Made by a program: the position numbers and the translations under genes. Under the pieces are notes generated by a model. It saw only the letters and a program-made list of their open reading frames with translations, had not been told where the DNA came from and made no database searches. Below, piece by piece: positions 40,244-51,997 of a stretch of DNA of 64,000 nt. Position 1 is the first letter of the stretch. The number at the start of each line of letters is the position of its first letter. Source of the stretch: Cymodocea nodosa (lineage: Eukaryota > Streptophyta > Magnoliopsida > Alismatales > Cymodoceaceae); the NCBI GenBank assembly GCA_036874045.1, contig CM072336.1, positions 3,554,001-3,618,000 of the forward strand, given 5' to 3'.

Positions 40244-42054
40244 TGTTTGGGTTTTTCCAGCACTACACTAGAAAAACTTGGATTTGTTACTTCTATTTTT
40301 TACTTAGTTAATTTATCTTTATGCCTATTCTTTCTTTTAGAAGTAAACAAACAAACTTTAATACAATTTAGATATTAATTCCAATTTGTACTTTAACTGC
40401 AAGTGCACAGTGTCTATTGTATCAGTATGCAAGTACAGGTCGATCCTACAGGGAATTGCTGACGAATTTAAGAAATGTTTGATTATGAATAATTCAAATT
40501 TATATTCAATAATCACTCCCTTGAGTTACAGTTAACTCAACAGACTAAGTTCGTTGAGTTATGGCTAACTCAACGGACTATCCTCATGGACTTAAGTTAA
40601 CTCCACGAGCTTGTCTCTTCTTTATAATACTACTATTTACAGAGGAATTCGGACAACCATTGAGTGATTCCATAGATTGTAAATAACATCATTTAAGCTT
40701 TTTAATGCTAGTTAACATTGGATTTATCATTAAGCAATATTAACATTCAGATGATTCAAACAGTCACCATTAAAATCTTTAAGTTTTTTGTACGAACCAA
40801 TTTCAGTAAACTGTAAAATTAAAACTAACATAAAACAATCATAAAACTGATACAGATAACATTAATCACGATACAACACAAACAATACAACACTCAAATA
40901 CAACATACAAACAAAGATAAATTGTTTTTGGTATTTTTGTTTTGATGTGAATATGGAAATGGGCGAAAGGTGAAATGTAAAGTAATCTCACTTGACAGTA
41001 AATACTTCCGACACTACTTGCAACGTGATTACATCACTGAAAATTAAACCACTTACAATTCTGTCTCCTCTCCCTATAGAATCGCGAGTCCAGAATTGCA
41101 AGATGATCTCCTCTTCAGCATACAGGCATCAACCCGAAGCCAAGGCTAAAAGCTTTACAATCTCCTGAAATATGAGTTGGCGCTTGGTGAAAATGTCTTC
41201 CCTTCCCGCGACGCGATCACTCCTCATAGTGGTTGTCAGGCATTGTGTTTGGCTCGAAATCGACCCGACATCAGGCAAGTATCCTCATAGACCTCCGATG
41301 ATTGGTGATTATGGTGGTGATATGATGGTTGGTGTGATACTTCGGAGAATCGCTGATACTTTCTGCAGAAAGCTCGGTGCTCCTCCTCTATATACACTGG
41401 TCGTCCATCGATCACACTTTCTTCTTCTTTTCTTATTTTCTTTTATATTTCTTCAGTAGTAACTGCTTCTGCTTGAATGATTGGTTGGATTTTCTTCTTT
41501 CTGATCAACGGCGATGCTTCCTTGTCTATGCGTGATTGAATTCCTGCGTGATACGTGCAAACGTGGTTTTTCCTTCCAACTGTCTGTTCCTGCAACCGCT
41601 ACAGTAGCATTTTAGAAAATAACTATAAAATACATGAAATAAAGAAATAAGTCGCTAACCTAACGCGTTACCTTAGTGTGTATTCATGTAACTCAACGCA
41701 TGTAGTTATACTAACTTAACGAGTTATAACTTAAGTAAATCTACTAGCTCTTGACACGTGTACATCTGGAAATAATAAAATATTCTCTCTAAACATAACT
41801 GTTCGACAATTTAAACATAACTATCTGAAATATTAGAAAATTCGGATACTTAAGAATTTCACAGCTTGCAACTTACCGATAGTTCATAAATGTACTAAAT
41901 TAACATTAATTCCCCAAAATTAAGCAGATTCTTCAATTAAAGCATATAACAATGCAATTATAACATAATGACTTAATTCTCATATGATAAGCTAAATATT
42001 ATGTAATTAACCATCATTTAATCGTTAATAATATGCACTTTTTCATTCTAAACA
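40244..42054 (-). mobile_element. Solo LTR, family A, reverse copy (1811 bp)
   Basis: Reads TGTTTGGG...CTAAACA on the plus strand, with a perfect 5-bp target duplication GTTGC at 40239-40243 and 42055-42059. It is the reverse complement of 35394-37357 apart from scattered changes and the 152-bp duplication. It separates the gypsy gag zinc knuckle from the protease; both sides remain in the same reading order. Solo LTRs arise by recombination between the two LTRs of a full element. Confidence 0.88.
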
Positions 42055-42549
42055 GTTGCCCTTTGTATTTTCCTAGTAACTTTATTATCTCAAGATGCTA
42101 AGTAGTTGTCATAGCTTGCAAAGAAACTTTCAGCCTTTTCCTTATTTCTCCCTCCTCCTTAGAAGAAGATCTATCATCTATTGTATCAATAGGAGCCTAG
42201 TCATCATAATAAGTCTCAATGTTTGCTACTTGTTTCCCCTTGTACACATGATTCTTATTATATTTTCTACCACATTTGAAACATAGATCTTTTTCTCACC
42301 TGGGATCTATCTCTTATTGATTGAGTCTTGGTTTTGATATTTCCCTAAAGTTTGTTAGCTTTTCTTTTGACCAAGGATCATTGCAATCTCTCAACTACCA
42401 CTCTGTGTGCTTAGATGAGTCTTTCCCAATAGATGCCCTTCTTGTCAACCCTTTCTCCTACTTTTCTTTACGTCAATTGTCTTTGTAAGATTCATAAACA
42501 ATAGCGTAAGAGATTACCATAGCAAGTGTTAGCAATTATAACACTTTAA
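42055..42549 (-). pseudogene. Gypsy gag C-terminal part with zinc knuckle
   Basis: Minus-strand reading near 42290-42230 gives EKDLCFKCGRKYNKNHVYKG, a CCHC knuckle whose last cysteine position is now Tyr. The following residues (DDRSSSKEEGEI, VSLQAM) lead to the protease beyond the solo LTR. Bounded by the TAA duplication of the next insertion. Confidence 0.75.
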
Positions 42550-42720
42550 GGGGGGGTTTGTGCCTTTTTGGAATTCTTGAAAAGGAAAGAAAGAAAAGTG
42601 TGGAAATTTTTAATACTGTTTGTGTAGAATTGGAATGTTTAAAAAATTAAAAAACTTTCTGTCGTATAAAAGGAAGCAGTTTCCTACGAATTGGACCAAT
42701 CTCCCTTTGAAAATTCAACC

Positions 42721-42930
42721 ATCCACTCGTGTGACCTCCTCCCTACCTGCTCTCTCATCCTCCTCCCTGCCTACCTGCACATCCTCCTCCCCTATTTGTG
42801 TGTCCTCCTCCTTGATCACCTGCGTGTCCTCCTCCCTGACTACTTGAGCGTCCTCCTCCTCAACTACCTGTGCATCCTCCTCCTCGCCTGCCTGTGCAAC
42901 CTCCCTACTTGTGCACCCTCCTCCCTGCCC
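42721..42930. repeat. 24-bp pyrimidine-rich minisatellite
   Basis: About eight units of the form CTCCTCCNTGACTACCTGYGTGTC, one shortened to 21 bp and one to 17. It lies about 170 bases inside the element's left end, and the nested hAT inserted right at its end. Confidence 0.82.
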
Positions 42931-42938
42931 ACGCAACC

Positions 42939-44699
42939 TAGAGGTGTCAATGAGTTAGGCTAGCTCAGCTTGACCCAAAAAGTATCAACCCATACAAGTT
43001 ATGGGTCGGACCAATTTTTTTGGGATAGCCTAACCTAGCTCAAAATTTTTTCAAGAAAGCTTGGCCCAATCCAAAATTTTTTTGAGATGATCTGACCCGA
43101 CCCATAACCTGGCTTTCTTTTATAATTTTTTTTTTTTTACTTTCTTCTTTTATCTGATTGAAGGTCAACTTTAATCAGATTGAAGTTTAACTTTGGTTCA
43201 ATCGAAGTTTTTTACTTTTTTTATTTTTGCATCGGTCTAACTAAATCTTTACTTTGGTTCGATCAAAATTTTTTATTTATTTTATTTTTTTATTTGATTT
43301 GATTGAACTTTGATCTAATCGAATTTTTTGTTTTTTTTAAACTTATTTTTTTTTCTTCAATCCAATTAACCAAAGTTTTTTATTTTTTTCTTCGATTTGA
43401 TTGAAGTTTTTTATTTTTTCCTTTGGTCTGACTGAAATTTTTTATTTTTTATCTTCAATCTCACCAAAGATAATCTTCAGTCCAACTAAAGTTTTTTAAT
43501 TTTTTCCTTCAATCTAACTGAATCTCAACTTTAGTCCAATCAAATTTTTTGATTTTTTTATATTTATTTTTTTGATTTTCAATTAAATAAAAAAATTTAC
43601 AATGTTTTCAATAATCAATTCATCATTCAAACATATTATTTTATTTATAAATACATGAACATAAAACATAAGTCATCATTCATAAATTATGATTCATCAC
43701 ATTAACATCAATATCATGATATCATCAACGCACCATTCATGATTCATTATTCATCAACACATTAAAACATAAGTCAAAAAGTTAAAATAATTATTTTATT
43801 TCTAAATTCAAATTAAAAATACATTATTTCTATAATTACATTAAATATTTTTACATTTAATATACATAATTATATTTAAATATTTAAATTTGTAAATTCA
43901 TCGATCAAGTTCTCAATCTTTAATATATATTAATGCTTCTAAAATATCATCTTTTAATCTTATTCTTCTATCATCTAATATATTACTACTAATGTTAAAT
44001 GTCTATTCACATACTATAGAAGAAATTGGAATTATTAGTAAATCTCTAGCTATTAATGTTAAAATAGGAAATGTGTGTTTTCTACAAATTTATTACATCA
44101 AAATCTAAAAAATCAAGATTATCTCTTATTAAATAGCTATGATTAAAATAATTTAATTCTTTCCTATTTGTTATGTTAAAATCACTATGTTCATCATCAA
44201 ATATGGTATAATCAATTATTGATGATGATAAAGATGATTGTGAAAAGTAGAACATTTTGTGTTTATTGTGTTCTATATTTTATAATATACATATCAAACA
44301 TATTTTTTAAACTTTATTTTACATTTTTAATTGTTATATCAAGTTCTACGTTTAAATAAATTTGTATTATATTTATTAATTTTTTAATAACTTTTACTTT
44401 AATCTTAGAATCTAAATAAGTACTTAATGTATATAAGAGAGGTATCTTATTCCAATATATATATATATATTTTCATTGATTTCAACATTCGCTTGTTCAC
44501 ATTTTATGAACATTGAAAAATGAAGGTTATTTTAACGTTCGTAAAAAAGAATGTTGAAAAATGTACACAGACTTATAGGTTAAGCTTGCAAGCCAACTTG
44601 AGCTAGGCTCGAATTGGCCTGTGCGCCAACGTAGGCTTGACCCAAATCATCCTATGGGCCAACCTATTACAAGCTAGCCTAACCTAATTGACATCTCTA
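42939..44699 (-). mobile_element. hAT element with 8-bp target duplication
   Basis: Ends TAGAGGTGTCAATGAGTTAG and, reverse complemented, TAGAGATGTCAATTAGGTTA are near-perfect inverted repeats extending about 26 bp. ACGCAACC flanks both sides exactly (42931-42938, 44700-44707). Inside, 43140-43560 is an array of TTTTTTATTTTT plus CTTCGGTC-type units. Transposase remains at 43880-44300 (separate entry). 1761 bp, internally reduced, non-autonomous. Confidence 0.92.
43880..44300 (-). pseudogene. hAT transposase C-terminal dimerisation domain, decayed
   Basis: Minus-strand reading gives DNLDFLDFD, FPILTLIARDLLIIPISS, VCE*TFNISSNILDDRR, LKDDILEALIYIKD. These are the hAT C-terminal blocks (LARDLLAIPVSTVASE, FSTGGRVLDxxRS, VEALICTxDW). 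Two in-frame stops are visible in this piece. The N-terminal two thirds of the gene are missing. Confidence 0.83.
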
Positions 44700-45170
44700 A
44701 CGCAACCTCCTTGCCTGCATGATCTCCTCGCCGTTGGAGTTCACCGATTCACCATTGATTTATACTTGACACAACAAGTCGCCAACTGGAAGTTCATTGA
44801 TTCACTACTGAAGTCCATGTGATTAGTGTTACCAATTAATTTAGATGTATTTTAACTTAGATATTCTTATAATTTTATCTAAGTTATAACTTCATTTTTT
44901 TAAAAAAAATCTTTTAATTTATATATTTTATTTAAGTTATAATTTCATTTAATTAATTTAATTCTTATCTTTTAACTTAGATATTTTAATTCTGAACATT
45001 TCCTTCAACACAAACTTCCTCTTGAAAATCCTAACTTTTTTAACTTTCTAAGACATACACAAACAAACACTCTAGATTTTCTCAATAATATGAACTTTCA
45101 AATTTATAAGAATTTAAACTTTTTGTTTCTTACATTTCTAAACTTTCCAATATGTACAAACACCATCTAA

Positions 45171-45735
45171 CATAGAATTTGATGTCCTCACATAGACCTT
45201 TCATAAAAGCAACAATGAAATCTTACCTCGTAAGGCCGAAACCTTCATTGAAATGTCATCAAATTGTTTTAGATAAGTTTCAATTGAGCCCTCTTATCTT
45301 AGTTAGTACATCTCATCCTTGTAGCCTCTTAAGGTGCCAGCTCCATATCTGGGTTTGAGACAGTCGACCAAGTCACCCCAAACTACAATCTCCTTGGTTT
45401 GCTTGGCAATGAACAACCATTGTGTGGCTGGCCCTTTGAGGTTGATGGCAATAATGATTATCCAGTCATTTGGCACAACATTTTGGTATGCTACAATCTA
45501 TTATGTTGTTAGCATCCATTGATTCACGTCACCTTCACCGATGAACAGAGGGTAACCTAAATTGGGAGGATCATGACGAGTCTCATTAAAGGTGTGTGAT
45601 CCTCTCCCTTGGTAGCACCCAAACAAGTTTGGTGTTGGTCCCCCACTATAGCTTTCGTTAAAAGATTCTCGGACGTTAAGAGAATCTACCTTGGTTTGCA
45701 GTTGAATCATCCAGATCTTGTTGACCACCAGCATC
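45171..45735 (-). pseudogene. Gypsy gag N-terminal and core region
   Basis: Minus-strand reading: 45737-45501 includes LGYPLFIGEGDVNQWM (family: PxFxGEDxxxWI), then 45480-45250 gives AINLKGPATQWLF, WGDLVDCLKPRYG and YLKQFDDIS, the retrotransposon gag domain. Stops occur between. The downstream part continues beyond the Harbinger-type insertion. Confidence 0.78.
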
Positions 45736-45768
45736 ATCGGAAGCCTTTCCCATAGGATTCTTCCTCGT

Positions 45769-45788
45769 AAGCTTTAATACCAATTTGT
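45769..45788 (-). other. Decayed primer-binding site of the gypsy relic
   Basis: The minus strand reads TTGGTATTAAAGC right after the LTR end, close to TTGGTATCAGAGC, the primer site complementary to plant initiator tRNA-Met used by many plant retrotransposons. Two substitutions. Confidence 0.6.
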
Positions 45789-46351
45789 TGTAAGGGTGAA
45801 TTGGATCTCTTGCTTCCAATATGGTATCTGTGTTCAATGATGACGACTATGGATGGAAAAGAGAGGTAAAGAAGATGAAAATGTGGACTATCTGAGAGAC
45901 GCAAGACTCTCGGTAGGTTCATCAACATACAGAGAACTACCAAAAAAAATTGAACTCCATTAGCACTGGAATAAAAGACTCAAGGTCAACTAACCGAACT
46001 CCTAATCAGATCATTAGATCCAACAACCACTGATTCCCGACAACAGTTCATAGCAATTAACGGCATCGATAATTGTGCGAGAAGAAGAGGCTTTCTATCA
46101 TAAGAAAGGCAGCTAACTGAAGGTCCTTACCTGTTCAGATTGATGCTACTGATAGGATGAGAAGGGATTTGTTGCGAGGAGCCCTTCCAAGGGTTTGGGT
46201 GGTGGCGTCAATTCGAGGAAGCGTATTTCCATCGTGCGTGAGAGGAGCAGACCGCCTCGACCGCTCCTTTGGTCATAGATATATTTATCAAGGATTAATG
46301 TTGGCATCGTATCAATCCTTTAAAACAAGAAATGTGTTGACGGTGGAAACA
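45789..46351 (-). mobile_element. Probable 5' LTR of the gypsy relic
   Basis: Starts TGTAAGGGTG beside the primer-binding site and ends GGAAACA, giving the canonical TG...CA ends. The inner end is well supported by the primer-binding site; the outer end at 46351 is a guess because no second LTR copy was found for comparison. Confidence 0.5.
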
Positions 46352-47476
46352 TAATGTCTTTTTTAAAAATAGTCTAAAATTTCTAAATTCAAACTTAAAT
46401 ATCAAGAATAAGATAAAACATGCTATATAAAAACAACTGAATAAAATTTCTAAGTAGTTATCATATATAAAATATTAATTCCATGCATGAGAAAAGTCTT
46501 AAATTATATACAAATAAATGGAAAAAACTCATAATGATAAATAATTAAAAATTTAAATTATATTTTAACAAAATTTATCTTACAATTCAATATATTTTAA
46601 TAGAAACCAAGTTGGTTACATTTTAATTTATATCAAACTAATTTTCAACAAAATCTAGATTACAATTCAATATTCATTAAGTTACGTTTAAATAGAATTT
46701 ACTTTACAATTCATACATGAAATATAAATTAATAAGATCATTCACAGTATTAGAGAATGTTCATAATCTCCATAATTACAAATTTTATTGACTATAGATT
46801 TTAAAGTAAGTTATAGATTTTTATTCTGGTAATGTTGTTAACATCCTTTAAAAATTCTCACACGAATTGATTAGAAAATGGAAAATAGAGTTTATAAGAA
46901 TATGATGAGTAGAAGAGGAATGCTATTCATAAACAAACATAATTTTAAAAAATTCAATCAAATATCAAGATTTTTTGTTATATTTGGATACTTCCATCAT
47001 TTTTTATGTAATAATTCTTTTCCAATTTCTCCTCTCTCTTCCCTTCTCTTTTTTTCTTTCACTTCTTATTAATATCTATGATTAAAATTTTTAGAGTAAA
47101 TTATAAATTTTTATTCTCATAATATAATTAATATCTATTTAAAAATCTCATGTGAATAATTTAAAAAGAAAAGAAAATGAAGCTGTGAAACTACAATATA
47201 TGGGTGGAGAAAAAAAGTTATACATAAGCAAACATAATTAAAAAAATTTAAAAATATCAAAAATTTTGTGATTTTTAAATACCTTCACCATTTTTAAAAT
47301 ATGATTTTTTAAGCAATATTTTATTTTATTTTATTTTCCTTCTTCGTTTTCTTTCCTTCCTCTTTTCTCTCTCCCATCGAGTAAAAACCTTAATGGATTT
47401 TTGTAATCTACAGAACAGTGGAAGCTTCAACAATTAGTAACATAAGTTTCATTCAAAAGTTAATGCCATAAGTTTC
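46352..47476. other. AT-rich spacer with a 290-bp tandem duplication
   Basis: Copies of a TAAGTTATAGATTTTTATTCT block start at 46803 and 47093 and continue with CATAATTxxAAAAAATT and a CACCATTTTT-type tail to about 47330. Diverged copies; no coding sequence. Confidence 0.6.
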
Positions 47477-47897
47477 TGGGGTGTTTGTGCATATCGAAAA
47501 GTTTAGAAATGAATGAAATGGAAAGTTCAGATTCCTGTAAATTAGAAATTCCAGATTCTTGAGAAATGAAGGGTTGTTTGTGCACGTCTTAGAAACTTAG
47601 TAAAGTTAAGATTCCCACAAAGAGGTTTGTGCTAGATGGAATGTTTAGAATTGAAATATACTTTTTTAATCAAAAAATTCTAATAATTAATTTTAATTTA
47701 CTCTATTTCTTCACATCATAATACTTATATTTTAAGAAAAAATATAAAAAATAAAAATAATTATTTATTAATAATATCATAAACAAATTGAACAAAAGTT
47801 GTATTGTGTATTATCTATTTGAACATAACATATCACAACCAATTACTTTTCGAAATTGTTAATTAACATAAATAAAATTCACAACATAAATATATTA

Positions 47898-49080
47898 TTC
47901 GACTAGGCTAGGCTGGTCCGTGGGTCGATTCGGGTTGGGCCTAGGCTGGCACGTGGGCCAATTCGGCCAGTTGAAATCTAACGGAAAATAAAAAATAGAA
48001 TATAATACCTCTCTTATATATATTAATAAATGTAAACATAAATGTTAAAGTAAAAGTTGTTAAAAAATTAATAAATGTAATACAAACTTGTTTAAACGTA
48101 GAACTTGATGTAACAATTGAAAATTAATAAATGTATTTATAAATAAAATAATGTATTTGAATGATGAATTGACTATCGAAAATGTTGTAAATTTTTTTCT
48201 TTTTATTTTAATTTAAAATAAAAAAAATAAATATAAAAAATCAAAAACTTCAATTGGACCGAAGTTGAGATTCGATTTGACTGAAGAAAAAAATAAAAAA
48301 ATAAAACTTAAGATAGTCGAACTGAAGATTTATCTTCGGTCTGATCGAAAAAAAATAAAAAACTGAAAAACTTATGTTCTATCGAAGACTGAGCTTCAGT
48401 TTGACTAAAGAAAAAAATAAAAAAATAAAATTATTTTACTTAGTTAGACTGAAAAAATAAATAAAAGAAAAAAAAATTCAGTCAGACCGAAGTTCGGTCA
48501 AACTAGAAAAAATGAAAAGACTTCAATGGGACTGAAGGAAAAAATTTGGTCTGATTGAAAAAAAATAAAAAACTTTGGTCGTATCGAAGGAAAAAATTCG
48601 ATCTTATCGAAAAAGAAGTAAAAAAACTAAAAAACTTCGGTCGTATCGAATGAAAAAATTTGGTCTGACCGAAGCTCGGTCAAACTAGAAAAAATTAAAA
48701 GACTTCAGTCGTACCGAAGGAAAAAATTTGGTTTGACTAAAAAAAAATAAAAAACTTCGGTCGAATCGAAGGAAAAAATTCTGTCTAACTGAAGCTCGAT
48801 CAAACCGGAAAAAATTAAAAGACTTCGGTTGGACCGAAGGAAAAAATTTGGTATGACTGAAAAAAAAATAAAAAACTTCGGTCGAATCGAAGGAAAAAAT
48901 TTGATGTGATCGAAAAAAATATAAAACTTAAAAACTTCGGTCTGACCGAAGAAAACAAAAAAAAAACACTTTAGTTAGTTGGAGTGTCGAACCCTTGAAA
49001 AGTAAAAATGAAGAAAATTTTGCTGATCGCATCGAAGCTAGTCTAACGGTTTGATTGGAAAAAAAATAAAAGAAAAAGAA
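47898..49080 (+). mobile_element. Internally deleted hAT fragment, same family as 42939-44699, opposite orientation
   Basis: 48010-48120 is the reverse complement of 44340-44460 and 48120-48240 that of 43560-43650. The transposase portion in between is absent, and 48240-48960 matches the CTTCGGTC array. One end carries GGCCAATTCGGCCAGTTGAAATCTA, a decayed hAT terminus. Direct repeats of host sequence (47727-47897 and 49080-49215, with AACATAACATATCACAA in both) flank it. Confidence 0.65.
48240..48960. repeat. Tandem array of semi-palindromic CTTCGGTC...GAAGG units
   Basis: Units look like AAAAACTTCGGTCGAATCGA followed by AGGAAAAAATT; longer composite units of about 125-130 bp recur, e.g. the CTCGGTCAAACTAG block near 48672 and a variant near 48797. 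CTTCGGTC and GACCGAAG half-sites face each other. Present in reverse orientation at 43140-43560. Confidence 0.8.
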
Positions 49081-49348
49081 AACTTATATTTTAAGAAAAA
49101 ATATTAAGTCTTCTTATTTTTATTTATTTGAACATAACATATCACAAACAATTACTTTTCAAAATTGTTAACTAACATCCAATATATAAATAAAATTCAC
49201 AACATAAATATAAATTGTCAACATACAAATATTCAAATATTGTAACATAACAATTTGACAAAGTTACATATGAAATGATTTAAAAGTCACGCCTATCCCA
49301 CATGGCAGTCTTCATGTTGTCAAGCATTTCATTTGTTATTTGTTTTCT

Positions 49349-50664
49349 TCATTCTTGTATCATTTCTAATGTACTATCTATCTGTGAAAGCTCGTCTTCA
49401 GTAATTCCAATTTCTTCATTTTCTAGATCAAATTCAACTAACTCATCTTCTAGATCTTCTAATAAATTTGCTCTGTTAGCTTTACGTATAAAATTATGTA
49501 GTAGAAAGCAAGGCATCACAATCTTCGTTTGTGTATCATAAGGATACAGCATATATCCTCGTAAGATTGTAAAACGATATTTAACAACTCCAAATGATCG
49601 CTCAATCAATGATCTTAATTGTGAATGTATGTAATTGAAGTTTTCGACTGCATTTTCTAGAACTCTATTATTTTCATATTTAGACAGATGATATCTCACT
49701 TCTCGATATGGACAAATAAATTCAGGTCGATTAGGATAACTAGCATCAACCAAGTAAAACTTTCCTGTATATAATTAAAAATTAGTGTAAATAAATAAAA
49801 AAAATTCAATAATGTCATTTTATACCTAGTGGAACCTTGAATGGATGATGTCTTGTGACAGCATCTTGAAGGATTCTTGCGTTAGAAGCTAATCCTTCCC
49901 AACTACTAAGAATATATGTAAATTCCATATCAAAATTATATGCAGTTATAACATTTTGACTTAACTCTCCTTTTCTATTTCTAAATCTTGCTGCTTGTCA
50001 TCCATAAATAGTTGCCTTAATATGTGTTCCATCAATAGCACCAATGCAATTCTGTTAACATATGAATAAGAAAATGAGAAAATAATAATATACAAATCAA
50101 TTTCATATGAAAATATATATTTACCTCAAAATAGGGATACACATTTGAATCATTCAGTATTCTACTTGGAGTTGATGTTGGAGGCATTGAAAGAAGTTGT
50201 TTATGCAAGTTCAAAATTGCATTAAGTACTTCATTGAAGTACACACTAATAGTCCATGTAGACCGAGAGAAGCACTCCATTGTTACTCCATATCATTGGT
50301 TTTGACCAACAGTGACAAGAAAGATTGCAAACTTCTCTTCGACGCTAACATTGCTTGTATTTCCTATGCCACCTTCTTTTCGTAACAAATTACAAAAGTC
50401 AAGAAATACATGTTGACTCATTTTATATATTTTTCGACAATTATATGCTTGATGTGTTAATGATGTATCTAATAATCTTCTAATGTAGTCATGCCCTTCT
50501 CTACTATAAATGTGATGTGTGGTATTAGTCAATGTACTTGACATACATGCAACACCTACAAGGAAGTTCCATAGTGAAAGAAGTAACGTTCGTCGTCTTT
50601 CCGCTTCTTCCTCTTCTTCCTCAAACATATTCTTTAACAATTCCAAACCATCCATACCATTCAT
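49349..50664 (-). pseudogene. PIF/Harbinger nuclease (DDE_Tnp_4), nearly intact, two stops
   Basis: Exons 50664-50125, 50051-49826 and 49764-49349, with clean GT-AG introns (74 and 61 bp). Exon 1 starts MNGMDGLELL and carries the helical N-terminal block (CRKIYKMSQHVFLDFCNLLR, VEEKFAIFLVTVGQNQ). Exon 2 has CIGAIDGTHI with the first catalytic Asp, RFRNRKGELSQNV and WEGLASNARIL. Exon 3 has KFYLVDASYPN with the second Asp, FNYIHSQLRSLIERSFGVVK with the Glu, and LLHNFIRK. Two TGA codons interrupt it (near 50290 and 49998), each where a CGA Arg codon is expected or plausible. The nuclease cuts and joins transposon ends with its Myb-like partner. Confidence 0.88.
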
Positions 50665-51041
50665 GATAATTATTACCTACAAGAAGTAATGAGATTAGTA
50701 CACATTTTCCTAAAAATATATAAGAATTTTCAACAATAATAAAAACATTTATTTCACATAACAAGATTTATATAAAATATCAAGCAATAAAGCATTCACA
50801 TATGAAAATCAATAGTCATCATCATTGTCTAAAATTCAACATTACACATTATTCACCACAATAATAAAGTTCATCACATCCATCAACATTACTCAACAAT
50901 AGAAAAGTACATTCATAAGTTGTGATACTTAATCCATTTTACCCTCATATCTGCTGGGATGCTAAGAAATTACTTTGTTAGTTCTTTTCTTTCCAATAAA
51001 GTCATTGCTTTGAATTTCTCACTGTTAGTAAGACTTTCAAT

Positions 51042-51997
51042 TTACAATAATGCTTCTATAGCTTGTGGTGTAAGACTTCCTTGTTTCACTTTGAAATGCA
51101 GCATTTGCTCTTGCACTTTAACTTGTTGTTTCTGGATCTGAAGTTGTTCTTTTTGTATGTTTGTTACATTATCATAATATTCTTGTCGAGCTTTAACTTT
51201 ATCTTCTTCTTTTTCACATAATGACATAATAGCAGATGTAGCTTCTTTAAATGAAGATGTCATTAGTTTTGTTGACTCTGCATGTGGTCTTGGACGTTTT
51301 CCCTTTTTCATTTTATTGAACCTTCTTGATGAAGACATTGGAGATTGAAGTTGGGTACCATTTGTATCTATTGGACTATCACTTGGTGGTGTGAAGTATT
51401 GAAAATGATTTGGTGGAGGTGTCATTTCATTTGGTTCATTCATAGGTATGTATCATTCATTCTGAGTAATTGTTTTAGGGTCTCTACTAACATTCCCTGT
51501 AGCCATATTACTTTCAAATAACAATTGCAGTTGATCATAAATAGGACATGGTTTACCTTTGAGGGGGCACAATCTGAGTGTTTCTGCAAGATTAAAAATA
51601 TGTTAGTATATACAGAACGTACAAATTATATTAACACATTCAAAAATATTACCTTAATAAATTCATTCCAAACTTCATCTTAAATATCAATATGACATTG
51701 TATGTAATTCCATCCCCAACCAATTTGAGACATAATTTTTGTGTAGTTATGATACATCTGTCGCCATGTTTTAATTCGACTGTCAACATTTTTCTTTGTG
51801 ATACCTGCATTTGTGTCATTATTGTACTTCTCTATTATCTTGTTCCATGTTTCAACTTTAACTTTTCCATCATGTGTATTTCTATTCCCTTCATTTAAAG
51901 CATCTTCTAATATACCCAAAAATATGGCATCTGCTTTTGCATTCTAACTAGTATAAGATCTTTGTCTACTTTGTAATGTATTATCTGTAGTAGCCAT
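51042..51997 (-). pseudogene. Myb/SANT-like DNA-binding gene of the same Harbinger
   Basis: Starts at the ATG at 51997 (MATTDNTLQSRQRSYTS). Codons then read FLGILEDALNEGNRN, KNVDSRIKTWRQMYHNYTKI and GWGWNYIQ, the Myb/SANT-like domain. An intron of about 70 bp follows EFIK|GTAATA. The second exon has ETLRLCPLKGKPCPIYDQLQ, a basic stretch KMKKGKRPRP, and a glutamine-rich coiled region IQKEQLQIQKQQVKVQEQML to the end. Stops: TAG in the N-terminus (typical Trp position), TAA after HIDI and TGA after TQNE. The protein helps bind element ends. Confidence 0.83.

Larger units (their letters stand above)
42550..45167. mobile_element. Non-autonomous PIF/Harbinger-type element, carrying a nested hAT
   Basis: Left end GGGGGGGTTTGTGC and reverse complement of right end GATGGTGTTTGTAC match at 10 of 14 bases, with TAA on both sides (42547-42549, 45168-45170). 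The sides join gypsy gag. Excluding the nested hAT, about 850 bp remain with no transposase. Its left end resembles the right end of the 47.5-53.4 kb Harbinger over more than 70 bases, including a second GTTTGTGTAGA block. It carries a 24-bp minisatellite. Confidence 0.75.
35283..46351 (-). mobile_element. Ty3/gypsy retrotransposon relic, broken by three later insertions
   Basis: Read on the minus strand from high to low coordinates: probable 5' LTR (46351-45789, TG...CA ends), a decayed primer-binding site like that for initiator tRNA-Met, gag start and core (45735-45171), gag zinc knuckle (about 42290), protease with LDLGSTHSF (about 40220), reverse transcriptase, RNase H, integrase (37379-38600), and the integrase C-terminal tail AYKLILP at about 35380. 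Stops are frequent. Insertions at 42550-45167, 40244-42054 and 35394-37357 split it. Gene order protease-RT-RNaseH-integrase identifies Ty3/gypsy. A matching 3' LTR was not found. Confidence 0.85.

Noticed and set aside
35394-42054. A single giant foldback element
   Set aside because: Each arm has its own 5-bp target duplication and the gypsy reading order continues through both sites.
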